DNA of 7,344 nucleotides. It comes from an uncultured Coriobacteriaceae bacterium. Lineage in GTDB: Bacteria; Actinomycetota; Coriobacteriia; Coriobacteriales; QAMH01. A model generated the notes under the pieces. That model was not told the origin of the DNA. It ran no database searches and saw nothing but the letters and a program-made list of their open reading frames with translations. The stretch spans positions 1-7,344 of the forward strand of contig CADBRF010000129.1 in assembly GCA_902796975.1 (NCBI GenBank). The letters are read 5' to 3'. Of this stretch, positions 5,188 through 7,344 are shown piece by piece (positions within the stretch are counted from its first letter, which is position 1; every line of letters begins with the position of its first letter). A program made the position numbers and the translations under genes.

Positions 5188-5727
5188 ATGGCAGGCGATA
5201 CAGGCAAGCAAACGGTGAAGCATAACCACGCGCAACGTGCACGCTCGATAACCGGCTGGACACGCATCGTCGCCGCCATCCCCGCCCTTGGTTCTTTCAT
5301 TGCATCGATTATCATTGCAGTTGGCGCTCTCATCGCAACCGTCTCAACAACCGTGCACTATCTGCCAGAGCTCATTGAAAGCCCTGCTGCAAACGGTGAG
5401 AACGTCCACCTCCTGCTGGATCTCTCCATCAGCTACATCGAATACACCGATATGTTTCTGCTCGCTGTTGCGCTCTACATCATCGCGCTCGGACTCGTAC
5501 GCCTCTTCATCAGCGACCGCATTCCTACCCCGCAATGGCTGGATTTCCACGATTTCGATGACCTCAAGGAACGTCTCATCTCCGTCATCTGCGTCATGAT
5601 GGGCGTCTTCTTTCTGGGAGAAGTTCTCCAAGGCAATAGTGGGATCGAGATGTTGGAACTTGCATTTTCGATTGGCATCGTGATAGTGGCGCTTTCCTAT
5701 TTCGTGCGTCACGTCATCAAGCACTGA
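5188..5727 (+). CDS. YqhA/UPF0114 family integral membrane protein
   Basis: This 179-residue protein matches the uncharacterised YqhA (UPF0114) membrane family. Four hydrophobic helices are visible: one after SITGWTR with AAIPALGSFIASIIIAVGA, one with FLLAVALYIIALGLVRLFI, one with LISVICVMMGVFFLGEVL, and a last one with LAFSIGIVIVALSYFVRH. The family signature sits between helices 2 and 3, where a P-x-W-L segment leads into FDDLKERLISV. The N-terminal 30 residues are hydrophilic and rich in Lys, His and Arg, as expected for a cytoplasmic tail. The ATG at 5188 was chosen because GGAAAGG (5173-5179) lies eight bases upstream. The longer TTG start at 5152 would overlap the TATAAT box and is rejected. 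Function in the family is not established, so transport or stress roles would be speculation. It is a single-gene unit, divergent from degV and convergent with the LysR-LuxR regulator. Confidence 0.88.
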   Translation: MAGDTGKQTVKHNHAQRARSITGWTRIVAAIPALGSFIASIIIAVGALIATVSTTVHYLPELIESPAANGENVHLLLDLSISYIEYTDMFLLAVALYIIALGLVRLFISDRIPTPQWLDFHDFDDLKERLISVICVMMGVFFLGEVLQGNSGIEMLELAFSIGIVIVALSYFVRHVIKH

Positions 5728-5754
5728 GTCACACGAAAAATGCAAAATCCGCGT

Positions 5755-5768
5755 TTGTGTTAACACAA
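5755..5768. promoter_or_regulatory. Perfect 14-bp palindrome TTGTGTTAACACAA
   Basis: This uninterrupted self-complementary site lies 28 bases after the YqhA stop and about 127 bases beyond the stop of the convergent regulator. It has the size and symmetry of a dimeric repressor site but is not next to any recognised promoter. It could instead be a small mRNA 3' structure. I cannot assign a binding protein. Confidence 0.4.
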
Positions 5769-5800
5769 CCGAATTACAAACACCACAAAATATGAGCATG

Positions 5801-5857
5801 GGAGGCGGCAGCTAGAACGCATCCCTTGCGCAACACCTCCACCCGGCTGTCGCCTCC
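5801..5857. other. Long stem between convergent genes, competing with the terminator
   Basis: GGAGGCGGCAGC (5801-5812) pairs with GCTGTCGCCTCC (5846-5857) over 12 positions with one G-U, and two more G-U pairs extend the base. The 33-nt loop holds a small CGCA/TGCG stem. Its 3' arm shares 5846-5852 with the 5' arm of the plus-strand terminator at 5839-5889, so the two structures exclude each other. On the minus strand it is followed by CATGCTCATATTTTG, which makes it a weak candidate terminator for the LysR-LuxR gene. Confidence 0.5.
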
Positions 5858-5894
5858 TGCGCTCTTGCAAGAAGAGCGACGCCGAGTGGGTTTT
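5839..5894 (+). terminator. Rho-independent terminator of the YqhA-family gene
   Basis: CCACCCGGC (5839-5847) pairs with GCCGAGTGG (5881-5889) with one mismatch. The stem continues as GTCG (5849-5852) with CGAC (5877-5880) and is capped by CTCTT-GCAAG-AAGAG (5862-5876). GTTTT (5890-5894) follows and runs into the stop codon of the convergent gene at 5895. The top stem alone, CGCTCTT/AAGAGCG (5860-5866 with 5872-5878), is perfect. Confidence 0.65.
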
Positions 5895-7139
5895 CTAGCG
5901 CTTTTCCTCCACGATAAGCCTGCGTTGTTCCGCCTCGACAATGGCAATGAGCTCCGTCTGAGAATGGATTCCCAATTTCTTATAGATGCTGTTCATATGC
6001 GTTTTTACCGTTGCCTTTGAGATATAGAGCGCAGCTGAGATTGAATCTGCCTGCATGCCCTTGGCAAGCATGTCGAACACATCGCGCTCGCGGGGAGAGA
6101 TATTGGCAGAATCCTGAACATTCGCAACTGCCTCACGCCGTCTGAAGGGCTCGGCATCGATATGGAGATCTTCTGCTACGTTACCCACCAGCGATACATT
6201 TGAAAGCCCATCATAGGTAGCATAGTAGGTCGTAAGCCGCCTGAGCATTTCGCTGTGCCGGGAAAGCTCGAGCACCTCGGGCATGGCAGCGAAACCAAGC
6301 TCGAGGAAGTAGGGCTCTTTCATGGGAATAGTCACCGTGTCTGGCACTTCACCAACAAGCTCCTGGAAAGCAGGAGCGAAAGAGATAGCCTCATTCTTAG
6401 CCACCATATCGAAGCGAAACTTTGTATCGTTCGTCACAACGGCAATGCACTCCGCGCCAAAGCGCGCCTCAACCGCCTCTTTGATATCGCCTCCTGCGCA
6501 GACGATGGGATGCGACATGATATCTTCATCAGAAAGTGCCGTCTTCTCAGCGAGATCGGAATTTTTCGAGACCAAGACGACATCATATGAATGCGCGTAG
6601 GGCTTATAGGTGAACCCCTGCTCGCGCAGGTGGGCGATTAAGCGATTGTTTTCCACCCGATTTGTGCTGAAAAAACAGAGCAACCCAAGCTTGTCGCCCT
6701 TATTCCCGCCGGTTTCCAGAAGATTCTCGACAATTTCCGCATTGCTGCACTGGTAATACCGAGAACCCTTCGGCAACGTATCAGCCATGATTTCCATGAC
6801 AGGACGAAAGAAGGATGCATCGAAAACGATGTTGTTAAGATAGACCCTCGTACTTGCCCGTTCCCATTGAACGCTCGCATCACGAAGGTGAGTCACACGC
6901 TTGCGCATTTCCTTTTCGAGCAAGACCATCTGCTTTGCCTGACCGATGAGCTGCTCGCCATACTCTGTGAGCTCCATGCCGTTAGCTCGACGATTGAAGA
7001 GCTTGCAGCCAAAGTCTGACTCGAGCGAAGAAAGAGCGCGGCTCAGACCCTGAGGCGAGATGAAATTCTTTTTTGCCGCAGCAGATACCGAACCGAGTTC
7101 CGCGATATCTACGAAATATTTCAGGTGCTTGGTTTGCAT
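5895..7139 (-). CDS. Dual helix-turn-helix regulator: LysR N-terminus, LuxR C-terminus
   Basis: This 414-residue protein has a DNA-binding domain at each end. Residues about 3-62 are a LysR winged helix-turn-helix (LKYFVDIAELGSVSAAAKKN, then ISPQGLSRALSSLE and CKLFNRRANGMELTEYG). A long helix at about 62-88 resembles the LysR linker. Residues about 95-310 are of a size and pattern that fits a periplasmic-binding-protein-like effector domain, though the match is not obvious by eye. Residues 347-404 form a complete LuxR/GerE domain, with SPRERD (348-353) and the recognition helix TVKTHMNSIYKKLG (377-390). The ligand and targets are unknown. LysR proteins often regulate a neighbouring divergent gene, but none lies directly upstream here. 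The ATG at 7139 begins the canonical LysR sequence and has a G-rich GGGGGAG nine bases upstream. Both domains share one uninterrupted frame, so this is a true fusion in the sequence and not two adjoining genes. Confidence 0.9.
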   Translation of the reverse strand: MQTKHLKYFVDIAELGSVSAAAKKNFISPQGLSRALSSLESDFGCKLFNRRANGMELTEYGEQLIGQAKQMVLLEKEMRKRVTHLRDASVQWERASTRVYLNNIVFDASFFRPVMEIMADTLPKGSRYYQCSNAEIVENLLETGGNKGDKLGLLCFFSTNRVENNRLIAHLREQGFTYKPYAHSYDVVLVSKNSDLAEKTALSDEDIMSHPIVCAGGDIKEAVEARFGAECIAVVTNDTKFRFDMVAKNEAISFAPAFQELVGEVPDTVTIPMKEPYFLELGFAAMPEVLELSRHSEMLRRLTTYYATYDGLSNVSLVGNVAEDLHIDAEPFRRREAVANVQDSANISPRERDVFDMLAKGMQADSISAALYISKATVKTHMNSIYKKLGIHSQTELIAIVEAEQRRLIVEEKR

Positions 7140-7162
7140 ACCCTCTCACTCCCCCGCAAACT

Positions 7163-7192
7163 ATGATACACCGTATGGCTCTGAACTGCGAA
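7163..7192 (-). promoter_or_regulatory. Putative promoter of the LysR-LuxR regulator gene
   Basis: On the minus strand TTCGCA (7192-7187) and TATCAT (7168-7163) are 18 bp apart, predicting a start near 7156 and a leader of about 17 nt. A short ATAC-GGT-GTAT dyad overlaps the -10 and could be an autoregulatory site, although its arms are only 4 bp. Confidence 0.4.
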
Positions 7193-7239
7193 AAGGCCTC
7201 ATAAGCTGGCAGAGATGTAACATTCCAGACAACAGCGAA

Positions 7240-7271
7240 GGGGCAGCCCGGCCAAGTGGTCGGACCGCCCC
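7240..7271 (-). terminator. GC-rich hairpin ending the upstream minus-strand gene
   Basis: GGGGC (7240-7244) pairs with GCCCC (7267-7271), and CCGGCC (7248-7253) pairs with GGTCGG (7258-7263) through one G-U. With one further pair between two mismatches this makes a tall 32-nt hairpin. On the minus strand it is 26 bases past the stop at 7298 and is followed by TTCGCTGTTGTC, a poor T-run. It separates the partial gene at the window edge from the regulator gene. Confidence 0.5.
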
Positions 7272-7297
7272 GAAAAGTCGAGGTCTAACGCCTGCTG

Positions 7298-7344
7298 TTA
7301 AGCGTCAATCTCTGAAGAAAGCTCTGCCGTCTCTTCTTTACGCA
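7298..7344 (-). CDS. C-terminal end of an unidentified protein (start outside window)
   Basis: On the minus strand the frame beginning at 7342 reads RKEETAELSSEIDA and stops at TAA (7300-7298). The acidic tail looks like a normal protein C-terminus, and the hairpin at 7240-7271 fits as its terminator. The other two minus frames are less suitable: one stops at once and the other ends in an Arg-rich string. Fourteen residues are too few to name a family. Confidence 0.4.
   Translation of the reverse strand, partial: RKEETAELSSEIDA

Noticed and set aside
5799..5860. The folded segment between the convergent genes considered as a tRNA or the small SRP RNA, because GGAGGCG and CGCCTCC could form an acceptor-like stem.
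   Set aside because: The enclosed length is too short for a tRNA, there is no proper T-arm or anticodon arm on either strand, and the conserved SRP tip sequence is absent.

Overview
This window most likely comes from an anaerobic or microaerophilic member of the Actinomycetota, probably class Coriobacteriia (Eggerthellaceae-like). That is inferred from the gene content: a NifX/NifB-type cluster-binding protein, an iron-sulfur-flavoprotein-like reductase, DegV, and a large regulator with a C-terminal LuxR helix-turn-helix. Base composition is moderate, and the start codons I chose include one GTG. I cannot name the species. I recognised no RNA gene, CRISPR array, insertion sequence or prophage.

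Layout. (1) 2-639, plus strand: the 3' end of an ArsR-like winged-helix regulator, translationally coupled (ATGA overlap) to a small dinitrogenase Fe-Mo-cofactor-type protein, then a strong terminator. (2) 754-1094: a non-coding stretch with a 63-nt near-continuous hairpin, short GTGAA/TTCAC palindromes and an 18-bp direct repeat. (3) 1095-1748, plus strand: a flavin reductase of the Isf/NADPH-FMN family, with a palindrome over its putative extended -10 and a strong terminator. (4) 1749-2062: non-coding DNA with a degenerate repeat of about 53 bp. (5) 2063-3952, plus strand: a 14-TM DHA2-type MFS transporter fused to a C-terminal pair of CBS domains. (6) 4047-4895, minus strand: a DegV/FakB-type lipid-binding protein, convergent with the transporter. 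(7) 5188-5727, plus strand: a YqhA/UPF0114 four-helix membrane protein, divergent from degV. (8) 5895-7139, minus strand: a regulator with a LysR helix-turn-helix at its N-terminus and a LuxR helix-turn-helix at its C-terminus. (9) 7298-7344, minus strand: the last codons of another gene, then a hairpin terminator.

The genes read as several independent short transcription units. Only the ArsR-like/NifX-like pair is clearly an operon. Each intergenic gap holds its own promoter-like and terminator-like elements. I see no single large undescribed multi-gene system. The most unusual items are two domain fusions (MFS-CBS and LysR-LuxR), the 63-nt hairpin at 816-878, and a pair of mutually exclusive stems between the convergent genes at 5801-5894.
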